Positions 1 through 11,116 of a stretch of DNA of 64,000 bases are shown here, in pieces; position 1 is the stretch's first letter; each line of letters opens with the position of its first letter. Under the pieces are notes generated by a model. The model was not told the origin of the DNA. It worked only from the letters and a program-made list of their open reading frames with translations, and made no database searches. This DNA is from Nectonema munidae. Its lineage: Eukaryota > Nematomorpha > Nectonematoida > Nectonematidae. The stretch covers positions 310,001 through 374,000 of the forward strand of contig JAUIRK010000150.1 in NCBI GenBank assembly GCA_030549495.1. Reading direction: 5' to 3'. The translations under genes and the position numbers were made by a program.

Positions 1-117
1 GTATGAGGTAGCAATATATGAACAGAAAGTTTGATATTTTTTGATTTTTTAAAGAATATTTTTCGATTCTTTGATTACAGAATTTTATTTTGATTATTTG
101 ATAAAATATATTATATA

Positions 118-530
118 GGTTGGAGATGAATTATCGCGGTATACAGGTTGGAGATGAACCAACGTAGTATACAGGTATAATGTATATAGGTAATAACTTA
201 TGTAGCATCGTCTCCCCGAATGAGGTATATCAAATCTTACATCTAGCAGAATGTGAACAGAAAGTTGAACATTGTCTTCCTAGTTATTTGTACATGGAAT
301 AGAAACCATCGTAGTATACAGGTTGAAGATGAATCATCGTGGTATACAGGTTGGAGATGAATTATCGTAGTATACAGGTTGGAGATGAATCATCGTAGTA
401 TACAGGTTGGAGATGAATTATCGTAGTATACAGGTTGGAGATGAATTATCGTAGTATACAGGTTGGAGATGAATCATTGTAGTATATAGTTTGGAGATGA
501 ATCATCGTAGAATACAGGTTGGAGATATAT
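118..530. repeat. 28-bp minisatellite array
   Basis: Tandem copies of a 28-bp unit containing AGGTTGGAGATGAATCATCG followed by TAGTATAC. Roughly ten units are seen, with scattered substitutions and some interruption between about 180 and 300. The units abut each other with no spacers. The same unit occurs in reverse orientation at 51640-51745. The array ends in an (AT)n tract just before a decayed gene. Confidence 0.9.
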
Positions 531-545
531 ATATATATAATTTTG

Positions 546-1508
546 TTAAAAAAAAATTTTTACCTTTAAATCTCCACAAATCAGCCACTGATGCTCTTCA
601 TATTTTAAAGCTGAAATAATGCACTTTATGTCGTCAAAGTTTTCTTTGATGCTCACTGAATGTGCAAGAGAAATAGAAGCAAAACTATTTTCGATATTTA
701 GCAAAACCGCTTTGAAACTCTTAAGAGAAGAATCTAGGAACAATCTCCAATCTTTTGAATTGTATTTCACTCCTAAATTTCGAATAAGTTTTTCTATGTT
801 TATGCAATACACAAATGATGAGTTGCTGTTGTAGGCAAAAAATTCTCTAAACTCTTCTTCTCTCTCTCTGAACCAAGCAAATTTAGTTTCCGAAGCCAAC
901 AAAATATTTTCTTTTAATCTGGATCCCAATATTTGAGCAGATTCTTTGGAGAGAGCTAAATCTCTGACCAAGTCATTCAGCTTTGCTTGACTCATAAGAA
1001 CAGGATTGGAATTTTCAGAATCACAAGTAAAAGACTTGTCTGAGTATGAATCATCACTGTCAAAATCATCGTCATTTGAACTTAAACAATTAATTATATT
1101 TAAGGGCCGAGGTGTTACAGACACATCTGGACTATGGCAAACAGGTTTTATTGCAGAATTCACATCTGGATAAATAACTGACGTTTTTTTCTTTTTGTTA
1201 ATACCTTTCAAATTTGTTAAACAAAAATAACAATCTTCAAAATGATCTCCTTGTTCCCGTCAAACCATTGGTATGCCAAATGGTAACTCATTTTGTTTTC
1301 CATGACCCCATTTTCTCAAGCTTTCAACACATGTTCGACAGGTGATATGAGGTGCAAATGCCTTATCCTAGTCACCCAGCTTAACACCAAAATATGCATG
1401 ATAGGATTTTTTAAAAAACTTTGTAATTTTTGACACTTGGTCTGCAAAAGTTAGTTTTCCGCAAATATAACAGGACCGGTTTGGATCGTTTAGACACTTT
1501 CTATTCAT
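546..1508 (-). pseudogene. Decayed repeat-encoded protein, N-terminal part, family unnamed
   Basis: A minus-strand frame runs from an ATG at 1508 to about 561. It starts with a cysteine-rich segment (CYICG, then CRTCVE, then CYFC about 100 residues in), which looks like a small zinc-binding module. An acidic Asp/Ser-rich stretch follows, then a well-formed block with AKLNDLVRDLALSKESAQ, WFREREEEFREFF and ICGDLKV. From memory this arrangement occurs in a widespread uncharacterised family of arthropod repeat proteins; no function is known to me. Two in-frame stops break it: a TAG in the first 50 codons (KLGD*DK) and a TGA near 1279 (PMV*REQ), the latter probably replacing Trp. The frame ends at AAAG|GTAAAA, which could be a splice donor, beside the AT tract and minisatellite. 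No downstream exon is present because the window ends. Confidence 0.6.
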
Positions 1509-1865
1509 TTATATTTAATTCTAAAAAAAAATAATGTTATTATTTCACAAAAAAAATAAAAAAAATAACAATATTTTAAAATAGCTAAAACAAAAAAACG
1601 AAAAAAACTAATAAATTATAAATTATTGAATTACGAAAAAAGTAGATTTAATTAAACCAAATGAGTTACATATTCGAAATCACCATTAAAATTTGACCCA
1701 GTATTTGTATAGAAACTCTGACAACAAATTTGATGTAGACCAGTGTTATTTTATTGAAGAAATAAACTTTTTGATTGTATTCAACCTTAACATTTTAAAT
1801 AAATAGAAATTATCAAAATGGCCTCTAGCGGCCCATTGCGGCCATCCAAGGTAGTAAAAAATTGC
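1509..1865. other. AT-rich spacer, no gene seen
   Basis: Low-complexity A/T-rich sequence with long A runs. No coding frame, repeat or terminus was recognised. It separates the minus-strand repeat gene from the plus-strand LINE remnant. Confidence 0.5.
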
Positions 1866-2645
1866 AGCCATGCATGGGCTAAACATCTCATGCGATTAGA
1901 TCACCCAAAACATCAATACCTTCACACGTTTCACTCATATTCATTTCTATACAGACTCCTTTAAAACCACGCGCGATCTACACCTTATCAAAAATGTTCC
2001 CTTCTTTGCTTCCATCTTGTTCTCAAAACTACGACTCCTCTCCGCTCGTTTCACTGTCTCCATTTCTGGTGCTCCGCTCAGTCCAACATACATGAAAACT
2101 TGCATGTTGACGACCTTCTCGCGAAAAAACCTGATTAAGGCTATGCATTACACATTTGATCTCAGTACACCCCGACGTCTTACTGCGTAACATTTTCGCA
2201 TACACTCAAAACCAATGGCAAGACTCTCTCACCAACTCTACAAACACCCTGCTTTCGTGCATATCCAACATCAATGCCATACACCAATCTTGGGCATCGC
2301 ACAAATACACTTCATCGAGATCTCTTATTAGGTGGCTCTCGTTTTCATTGCCCCTTCAAAATCTATTTCTTTCGCTTTAAACTCTCAGACAAGCTGACGT
2401 GTCGGTTCTGCAACGCACTCTTTAAAACACCATACCACTTCGCCATCCTCTGTCCATTCTTGGTCTCACACCGACACAAAGTCATCAACACTTACGCCTC
2501 AACCCTTAGCCACTTTCCCACTAATCTAAGCGACATCATTACTCCTCTGAATGTCGGACATCGTGCGGGTATCTGTAAACTAGCCCAGGTGCCTAGCTTT
2601 ACTCTAAGCTTCAGAGAGCGTTGTCAGGTAGCGGATAGAGGAACG
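1866..2645 (+). pseudogene. LINE ORF2 C-terminal remnant
   Basis: Plus-strand frames encode the tail of a non-LTR retrotransposon polyprotein. Pieces read in more than one frame, with a shift near 2330-2380. Visible are a segment around INAIHQSWASHKYTSSRS and then a cysteine/histidine cluster, TCRFCN with downstream HFAILCPF and HRH. This cluster is typical of the region after the RNase H domain in I/Jockey-group LINEs. No reverse transcriptase or endonuclease part is attached, so this is an isolated 3' piece. GC content is higher than in the neighbours. It could belong to the same family as the LINE that follows, but that copy lacks this tail, so they are not simply two parts of one insertion. 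Confidence 0.5.
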
Positions 2646-2744
2646 TCCTATAGATATATAGGATAGCTGAAAATACACTGAATAAGCAGTCGCTGACAAT
2701 TGAGTTACCTAACTTGAGATGCCTTTATGGTGGGTTTAAAAATG

Positions 2745-5700
2745 TCTCAAAACAATTCACAAAAAATGGCTAAAACATACAATAGGGGGCATCTGCCAGC
2801 CTGGCACAAGAAGGCAGAGTAGGGGGAACCAGCTGCCATGACTGGAACAACAAAATATATATGTAACTTATGCAACAAATATATATATATAAACACTACA
2901 TGAATTAGGTGCAGCCACAACATAGCACATTGGTTGCATCTTGAAGGCACACAAATCTCACTTAAAGAGTGCAACACAAACTGAACATGCGCAACACACG
3001 CAAAACCAACACAATTTTCACAAAAGATTTCAGCTTTTCACCCCAATAACAAAACACTTAGCAGCAAAAAACTTCACACAATCAGCAGTCCACATTCACA
3101 CTTCTACAAGTAAATATCAACGGTCGTAAAAGCAAATTCACAGAATTAGAACAACCAACAACACTCTCCTTACATCATAAAAGTTCAAGAAACAAAATTA
3201 AATAATGACATAAAAACACTGAAATTAGTCAACTACACACACATAAGACATGACAGACCAAACACAAAAAGAGGAGGGGGTTTAATAACATACATTAAAT
3301 TTAACATCAGATTCACAGAGTTAAATACACAAATAAATAACTTCACAGAGTATCAACTTTTTCAAATTTTAATTAACAAAATTCCTTAATACATAGTCAA
3401 CTTATATATACCACCGAAACAATACTCAAACGTAACTGACAACCTTTACACTACAGAAATTTTGAATTATTTAGTAAAACATAAAAACATCATCATAGCG
3501 GGAGATGTGAAAACTCATTCTAAAACATGGTATTATTCACCTTACACTGATAACAGAGGAGAGCAGATACTTGAACTTATACACAAATCCAACGCAATAA
3601 TCATCAATACAAACACACCCACACGACTTCCTAACTCGCACACAGAAGATACATATCAGCAACCAACCTCACTAGATATCACTGCAATTCCCACTTACCT
3701 CTTAAACAGCACAAAATGGCTAACATTAACGAAACTTTCTTCCGATCATCTTCCATACTCACTAACATAACACTTAATCATGCATAAACTTACATAAACT
3801 ACAAAAAAGCTAAATTGGATCTTTTTCAAACATTTATTGAAAATAAGATTCTAAAAGAAGCACATTTTTTACACAACACAAACATACACACTCTTAATAA
3901 CCTTATAACAAAAAGCATTCAACAAGCTGGCAATTTATACATACCAAAAGCCAAAATCACAAAAAACACAAACACTTACCTTATGACATCAAAACACTTA
4001 TCGAGAAAAGAGACACATTAAGACACACCAACTACAAGAACCAAGAAATACACACATTAAACAAACTCATATCATATAAAATAAACATAAACTTGACCTT
4101 TGGCAAAAACATATTTCATTTAACTGGTCACACAAACATATTGGAACACGATCAAAAACCTACAGAATTTAAAATCACACAAAGATATAAATCGAAACAT
4201 AAGTTTTAATGGAAAAACGAAAACAAATAACACACAAATAGCAGAAGCTTTCAATAAGCAATTCGCAAACATCCTACCAAAGCAAACTAACAAAACACTC
4301 AAAATATTAAAATAAAACATTAAATCAACTGTCTAAGACTCACATAACCATTAACGAAAAAGAAGTATCAGAGGCACTTCATAACGCAAAATCTAGTAAA
4401 GCTCTAGGACCTGACAACTTAATAAGTATACATCTTAAACACTTATGTCTAACTGCTAACTCCCTATTAACACGCATTTTTAATTTAGATATTAACACCA
4501 ACACAATTCCACATATTTGGAAAACGTCACGTGTTATCCCTATTCCAAAATCAGGCAAAGACAAAACACAAGCTCATCTTATCGTCCTATTTCTCTGCTT
4601 TCTCCAATCATGAAATTATTAAGTATAAAGTTATCCTCAAAAACATACAAAAGGACATTCACACATCGAACATCAACATGGTTTCAAAAATTGTCATTCA
4701 ACTACCACAGCACTACAAACGCTACACAACATCATTGCCAGTGGATTTAACACCAAAAAACCTTTTGACCGCACAATCACAGCAACACTTGACTTAACTT
4801 CGGCATTTGACACAATTAACTTTAACCTTCTCATTCATAAACTTGTTAAAAACACTAACATCAATGCTCAATACATTAAGTTTTTAACAAACTACTTACG
4901 CGGAAGATACTCGTACACAGATTACCAAAACAGTGAATCCCACATAAGACACCCACATTCAGGCGTTCCACAAGGTAGTTCACTTTCTCCTATCCTCTTT
5001 AACATTTAGATGTCAGACATACCAACACCAAATAACAATCAAATAAACCTAATCACATACGCTGTTGACATTTCCATAACATCAACAAACTCAAGTACCG
5101 AATTAGCTCAAGAAAACATTCAATCTTATTTAAACAAGATAAACATATGGCTAAAACAAATTGATTTAATAATAAAAACAGCAAAATCTCAATCAACACT
5201 TTTAACCCAAACAAACACAGAACAATACCCAAAACTGAATACATTAATAAACACTAACAAAAACCCAAAAATATTAGGATTAACATTCGACTCCAAACTC
5301 ACATACAACAAACACGCGCAAAACACTCATGAAAAAGCAAACAAAACTGTAAACATTATTAGAGCATTAACTGGCACAAAATGGGGGAAAAACAAAGAAA
5401 TTCTCATCAATACTTAAAAAACTATTACACGACCCATACTAGAATATGGATCCACATTATGGGGATCTGCTATATCTCACACTAACTTGAAAAAGTTACA
5501 AACAATTCAAAACAAAACACTGCGTTTAGCAACAGGTAATACCGTGGACACTAAAATACAATATCTTCACACAGAAACATCGATACTTCCTCTTAAAAAA
5601 CACATTAATTTACACGCGTCTAACTTGAGAGCCAAATCAACACAAAAACATCACCCATTAAAGAAGTTCTACCGCGCTCAAAAACCACACAGGAGATGAA

Positions 5701-6115
5701 AAATACTATATTTCAAGACAACAAACTTTTCTTTTATGACACATGTCAAAACAAAGAAGACAATCAAAATCAAACATTCGTCAACAAAGCAATACACATA
5801 CAAGCATTAACCGACTATCTCTCCACACTCAAACATAACAAGATCATAAATATTCCTCCACTAAAAATCGACATATATGAAAAAATACTATCAATTAAAT
5901 TAAGATATACACTTGCTCAACTTAGAACCAACAAGTCACCATTGCTCCGCGAATATCTTCACAAAATAAATCCAAAAACACATACAAACCCACAAGGTCG
6001 AGTTTGCAATCAACATCCACACAACACTCATCAAAAAGCCAGCAGTACCTTATGGTGCATTTTTGTGGGTTGGCTGAAATTACACTGGTTTATCGCTGCT
6101 GCTGCAAAAGTGTAA
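2745..6115 (+). mobile_element. Decayed LINE (I/Jockey-like), near full coding length
   Basis: A rotted non-LTR retrotransposon about 3.4 kb long. The order is: an N-terminal Cys/His segment (ICNLCNKYI, about 2860-2940); an apurinic-type endonuclease (VQETKL near 3180, IIIAGDVKTHSKTW near 3480, SLDI and SSDHLPYS near 3680-3770); then reverse transcriptase (SSKALGPDNLIS near 4395, WKTSRVIPIPKSGKD near 4520, FDTINFNLL near 4805, SGVPQGSSLSPILFNI near 4960). The RT active site, normally YADD, reads YAVD near 5060, so an essential aspartate is changed. The thumb region follows (LGLTFDSKLTY near 5270, ILEYGSTLWGS near 5440). The frame is broken many times by stops and shifts, so it is dead. A short tail follows, ending near 6115 in TGCTGCTGCAAAAGTG. 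Confidence 0.85.
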
Positions 6116-6304
6116 CAAAATTCTACACTTTTCCCTGAGGGTATTTGCTTTTATGGAAATAATCTCTCAGTTTAAACAAAGCTTTGCTTTGAACTGATAG
6201 ATTATACTCATATAAAGATAGTATAATCTAGGGGCTAACAACAACAACATCATTACTCACACAGAACTCTTAAACTTACTCTCCGCCTTGATAGGCACTA
6301 TTGG

Positions 6305-7080
6305 ACCTTCTTCACCTTAGAATAATTTTTTGGTAAAGTTTGCCTAGGATGGGTAGAAGGGTGATTGGTCACCAATTTTGAATTGAGCTTGTATCTTAAT
6401 TTCGTTTAGGAATGAGTATGAGCTTACTGATTTTCCAAAATGTGAGTAAGTTAAGGCATGTATTGAAAATAAAGAGTAGATGTTTATTTAGAATGTTTAT
6501 TGATTTCTTAATGTGTTTGGGTGAAATAAGATCGAAGTTAGATGAAGTATTTGTACTGAGAGAATTTGCTGCTGTGTTGAATTCGTTTAGAGTGATTGGA
6601 AGAAAGGTAGGGTTTTGGATGGAATGTATGACATTTTTAGCGTGTTCTCAGTTTGTGTGGTGAAAGGGAATGTCAAAAGAAGTTGAGTCGGGGGGAGTGG
6701 TTGTTGATAGAAATGAAGGGTTGTAGTGGGTAGTAAGATCGGTTGAGCAGGGAAATATTGTCTCAAGGAGAGTGGAAAGTTTTTTCTTTTTAGTCAGCCT
6801 ATTGGTGATTTTCCATGGGTTGTTTGAGTGCTGGCTGGTAAATTTTACTCATGCGTTCTTTTTATCACGAAGTATTGTGTGTGTGTATTCTTTTTTTGCA
6901 GCAAAGTGGATGAAGATGATAGATAATATTGGGGATTTTCTTAGGGTTTGGATAAAGCGTATTATGTTTCCCAATGGCAACTCGAAAGTCAAAATTTTTG
7001 TAAAGTGGTTCCTTATTTTTGACTATAAATCTCTTAATCGTGGTATCAGAAATAATACTGAAACAATAAGCACATAGGAA
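6305..7080 (-). pseudogene. LINE reverse-transcriptase fragment
   Basis: On the minus strand, near 6380-6330, PITLLPILGKLYQK matches the start of the RT domain of I/Jockey LINEs. Upstream sequence (7000-6450) has the spacing of the endonuclease-RT linker. The nucleotides closely resemble the minus-strand LINE fragment at 49320-50000; both share the stretch GTTTGCCTAGGATGGGTAG. Stops and shifts interrupt every frame. The 5' edge lies about 130 bp from the start of TRAPPC3. Confidence 0.55.
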
Positions 7081-7208
7081 AAAGGATTGACGATTAAATT
7101 TTATGATGACTAATATACTTTCTTATACATACTTACCTTATTTAGTATAATAAATTTCTTTTTGTTCTTGTTATTTTTATTTATATCTCCAATTAATATA
7201 TTTTTAAA

Positions 7209-8950
7209 ATGTCCCTTAATTCTTTTAATCCCGGTAAACGAAGTGAATATAACAAAGAAGATGTTAATCCTGAATTATTTATACTAACATACGGGGCATT
7301 TATTGCTCAGATTTTATCAGATTCCAAAAATAACATTCAGGAATTGAATAAAGAATTAGAAAAAATAGGATATAATATTGGATCTAGACTTGTTGATGAC
7401 TATATTGTCAAGCAAAATGCTTTTTCAAATATTAAGTGCCATTCTCTAAAAAAAGTTTCTGAAATATTAAGGCATGCATTTAAAGTTTATTTAAGTGCGA
7501 ATGTTCATATTTCTAACTGGGGGATAAATGGTAAGATTATATTCTCATTTTCATTAAAAATTTAATTTTTGTAAATCAATAAATTAAATATGATAATATG
7601 GTTTTTATTCTTCTCTATCTATATAAATATGAGAGCGATCAGTCGTCAGAGTCTTAGTACATTGTGGCAAAACGGATTTTAATCGAGCCTGGACTGTAAT
7701 AAAGTGTATATATTTGAATAGATTTACAGAGAGCAAAATAAGTCCCAGCGGGGCTCAGTCCGCCTCCCCTATCGACGGGCCTGTAGAAGAGTAATTCAAT
7801 ATATCTAGTTATGTTTATTTGCACCATGATCGTTCAACAGATTTCACATTTAAAAATGATTGAGTTTTAGAATTTGAAAAAATCTTTGAAATGATTAATT
7901 TAAAATTATCAATCTATACAAAATGAACAAAGGCTTCAATTATTTTAACTAAAATTTAAAAAGACAATTATTATTATACAACAAAATTTAAAACCTATTT
8001 TGGTAGTATTTTTCGGAATAAGTTTAGTCTTAAGAATTTTATGTATTTTAGGAAAAAGTCTTTACAGGTAGGGTTACTAGATTTAAAAAAACGCTGTACA
8101 AAGCCCAATTAACTTACTTTTCCAATATTTATATATGCAAAAAAATGAGTTTATTAAGAAAATTCAAAATTGTAAATATCCAAAAATATAATCGATTCTT
8201 TTTATGAAGAAGTAATATTTTTCAAAATTTCTTTACTTTGATGGAGATATCGATAAAAATTCACATCAAGAAACCTTTTTGAATTTATAGCTTACTGCTT
8301 TTTACCGTTTTAATAAATTATTCATATCTACAATCATTTATTGGCGCTCCATCAAAGAAAAAATTCTCCATATTTACGTTATTATCTTGTATTCCAAAAA
8401 TATATTGAGCTATTTTCAGAAACGCAAAAGTTTTCTGTATAACATAATTTAAAAAAAACTCGCACATCTTTCCTGGCAATTCAAAGCATAATGCAATTCG
8501 ATAATCCAACTAAGTCACCTTCAGAATAAATAAACTTGGTAATTTATCTTATTTACTGAATATCTACGGTAACAAGAATCTAGCAAATGATTAATTACCT
8601 AAATTTACTAAATGCAACAAGAATTTTATATTTCGTTAAATTGCTCAAGTTTCTTTTCTATTAAACAAATATAAGGAGATTTAGAGATGATCTTTTCTAT
8701 TTTAGGTGATGAATTTAGCATAGTTATTGAACAAAATCCACTTACAGAATTTGTTGAACTTTCAGACACACACAAAAATTTATGGTACAGTAATATATTA
8801 ACGGGTATTATAAGAGGCGCTTTAGAAATGGTTCAAATTGAATCAAGAGTATCATTCATATCAGATGTTCTGCATGGCGACTCTTCGACACAAATTCGAG
8901 TTAAGTTTATCAAAAGATTACAAGATTCTCTTCCAGTTGGAGAAGATTAG
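7209..8950 (+). CDS. TRAPPC3: TRAPP complex subunit 3 (Bet3 homologue)
   Basis: Core subunit of the TRAPP complexes, which tether transport vesicles and activate Rab1/Ypt1 at the ER-Golgi step. Exon 1 is 7209-7530 and exon 2 is 8706-8950; the intron (7531-8705) starts GTAAGA and ends TTTTAG. Splicing in phase 1 restores a Gly codon and gives GIN-G-DEFSI, matching the vertebrate WSPAGDEFSL region. The product is 188 residues, against about 180 in vertebrates. Family landmarks are ELFILTYGAFIAQ, YNIGSRLVDDYI, NPLTEFVEL, YSNILTGIIRGALEMVQ and RFIK/LP near the end; the Leu-Tyr-Gly and GALEMVQ segments are hallmarks of Bet3. The N terminus before ELF is longer and divergent. AATAAA directly follows the stop at 8951. 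Both exons are open and appear functional. Confidence 0.93.
7590..7850. mobile_element. Possible solo LTR-like or promoter-like insert in TRAPPC3 intron
   Basis: The intron holds a segment unlike its AT-rich surroundings. It has a TATA-like TATATAAATATGAGAGCG near 7618, an AATAAAGTG near 7699, and a GC-rich stretch (CAGCGGGGCTCAGTCCGCC near 7750). TATA box, poly(A) signal and a short GC-rich tail within about 250 bp resemble a solo LTR, but no clear ends or target duplication were found. It could equally be another repeat. Confidence 0.3.
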
Positions 8951-8956
8951 AATAAA
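8951..8956 (+). terminator. TRAPPC3 polyadenylation signal
   Basis: AATAAA begins immediately after the TAG stop of TRAPPC3. A second AATAAA lies near 9037. Confidence 0.55.
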
Positions 8957-9126
8957 CTCATTTTCCTTATGAATAATCCTTCAAGAATATTTAAATTTAT
9001 TCATTTTCTGTTGTAATCAAAAAGAGTTTCATCTTGAATAAAATCAATCAATTTTATCTTTTCTTGTAAACAATTACTGTTATTATGTGGAAGCTCAAGA
9101 GAAATCGGCGTCTAATTATATGGATA

Positions 9127-9960
9127 TTAAACCTATTAGTGCTGGGCAAAATTTGTCCGCTCAAGTGCTGGCGGCGTAAAGTGCCCCCTCCTATTTTTCT
9201 CAAATATTAATAAGTTTTTATTATTATTTTTAATGTTACGTATATATATATATATCAACCATGCTGAATTCAGTGGTTATGTCCATTTTTTATCAAAATC
9301 AATCAAACCTGTCAAAAAATTGATTTAAATGTGACAGCTCATCTCAAAAAGAAACTTTTTATCTAAATAATTATATAACTTTTTTTTACACATATACCCA
9401 TTTTCAAACATGCTAAATTCAAATCTGAAAATTATCGGTATTTTCAAATCCTAACTGCAAAAATTGATTCCATTAATGAAATTAGCATGATTGATTTGGT
9501 ATAAAAATATATATATTTCATATAAAATTTGAGATATATTTGAAAACAGTTTTCGAACCTAAACCTCAAAAGCATATATTTCATCTAAAATTAGAATGAA
9601 TTGACACTGTCAGATATTTTCAAACCTTAAATCCAAAATCTGTGCCCTGAAATAAAACCAGCATGGTTGATTTGGTATAAAAATCTATATTTTATGTAAA
9701 ATTTGAATGAATGTTTTTGGAAACAATTTTTAGAAGTAAACCTCACATTTTATTAACACATATTTATTTTCAAATCCTTCCAGAAATGAAACCAGCGTGG
9801 CCTATTTAGTATAATGACATATATTTTATGTAAAATTTTAAGAAATATTTTATTAGATATATTTCTGATCAATCAAAATTTTGATTGACATTTTTTAAAA
9901 TGTATTAAAAATATAAAGTGTTATGCGTTCAAAACTGTATATAATTATAAATTTTCAAGG
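9127..9960 (+). repeat. One-ended copy of the TTAA-flanked repeat
   Basis: TTAA at 9127-9130 is followed by ACCTATTAGTGCTGGGC, then AAAATTTGTCCGCTCAAG and GTAAAGTGCCCC. This is the same terminus found at 26724 and, inverted, at 57266. Satellite monomers follow in the same order as in the long inverted repeats, but collapsed to about 830 bp. The segment stops at TGTTATGCGTTCAAAACTG, the same inner landmark reached at about 33380 and 53525. No opposite terminus was found, so this is a deleted or solo end. The first C of the CCC end is an A here. Confidence 0.75.
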
Positions 9961-9984
9961 TAGTATATAATATAGACCCTAAGT

Positions 9985-10150
9985 CAGGGGTTCTTAAAGT
10001 GTGGGTCATGACCCCTTCTTGGGTCATGAAGCTTTTTTGGGGGGTCATGAAGGGTCTAACTCTCACACATCGGTTTTGAGTCAAAACGCCGAAAATCATA
10101 TATTCAGTTGTGCTAGTTTTTCGGGCGTTTTGACCTGATACCCACATATA
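9985..10150 (+). mobile_element. hAT-type transposon left end
   Basis: CAGGGGTTCTTAAAGTGTGG at 9985 followed by repeated GGGTCATGA motifs is the form typical of hAT elements with ZBED5-like transposases. It lies about 1.1 kb upstream of such a transposase in the correct orientation, so it is probably that element's left terminus. No matching right end was found after 13312. Confidence 0.55.
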
Positions 10151-11116
10151 CTATGATGAAAAACACACTTTTCCATTTTTTAATGCAGTATTGTTGATAC
10201 ATTGTGAATAAATAAGAGATAATCAGCAGAGAATGGTGGGTACCCCGGAACTGCGCGTTCCCCGCGGGGAGACTTACTTTCCGTTCCTCTCAGAACAAAG
10301 TTTCCTCAAAATCTGGGTAATAATTTTTTCAAATTAGTAAACTATTTATTTCTTTATAAATATATTCATCTTGAACTTCATTTGGTGTTCATTATGTCAG
10401 GGACGTGCAGAGGGGATGGCGGTGCTAGGGGTGCCCGAGCACCTAACTCTTTTGCTCCTGTTTTGAAAGTGCGCTTTATAAAGGAATATATTATATGTCT
10501 GAGCTAGCGGCGTACCCACCTAATTATCCCATTGTGTTTTCCTCTCTTCATATGAGTTATTAACAAAAATGAAAAAATCAATCAAACATGTCACATATTT
10601 GCTTTGATTCTCTTACTCCTTATCTTATGTATGCGTACGATAAGCATACACCAAAGATCTTTGTCTCTGCTATCCTATTAGCGGAATGATTTCAAAGGGT
10701 TCGTTGACATGATTTAAGAATCGGAATGATTTGAGTTTTTTGAAGTTGTGATTTTGAAAAATTTTACGTCAGACATGAAAATACTTTGTGCACTTGACAT
10801 AATTAATGGCGTCTTCTCCAATCTCGTTGTATCATTATTTATGAGTGTCATTTATCAGAGTTTTTCTTTCCTACTTTGCATCCAAACACTTCTCGGGCTT
10901 TTGATTTTGTAAGATATATTATGCTCATTGACCGGCACTTTACTTTTAAATTTTGCTGTTTTTTAATTTTATCAAATGAAGTTGCTTATTTTCAAAATTC
11001 ATTTTTGGCGCGTTAAAATCTGGTAATCACATTCTTCTAAATTTTTATATTTTTTATGTTTTAGTTTAATATAAGATTGTTTTTTATTTTTGTTTTATCT
11101 CAAAAAAAATTTCCAA
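10151..11116. other. Unclassified spacer, possibly hAT 5' region
   Basis: No coding frame was recognised. A GC-richer patch is seen at 10240-10300 (around GTTCCCCGCGGGGAGAC) and another at 10400-10530 (GGGGTGCCCGAGCACC). If the terminus at 9985 belongs to the transposase at 11117, this stretch is its promoter and leader. Its patchy composition suggests further small insertions. Confidence 0.35.

Noticed and set aside
118-530. CRISPR-like direct repeats
   Set aside because: Units of 28 bp abut without unique spacers, and the genome is animal; this is a minisatellite.
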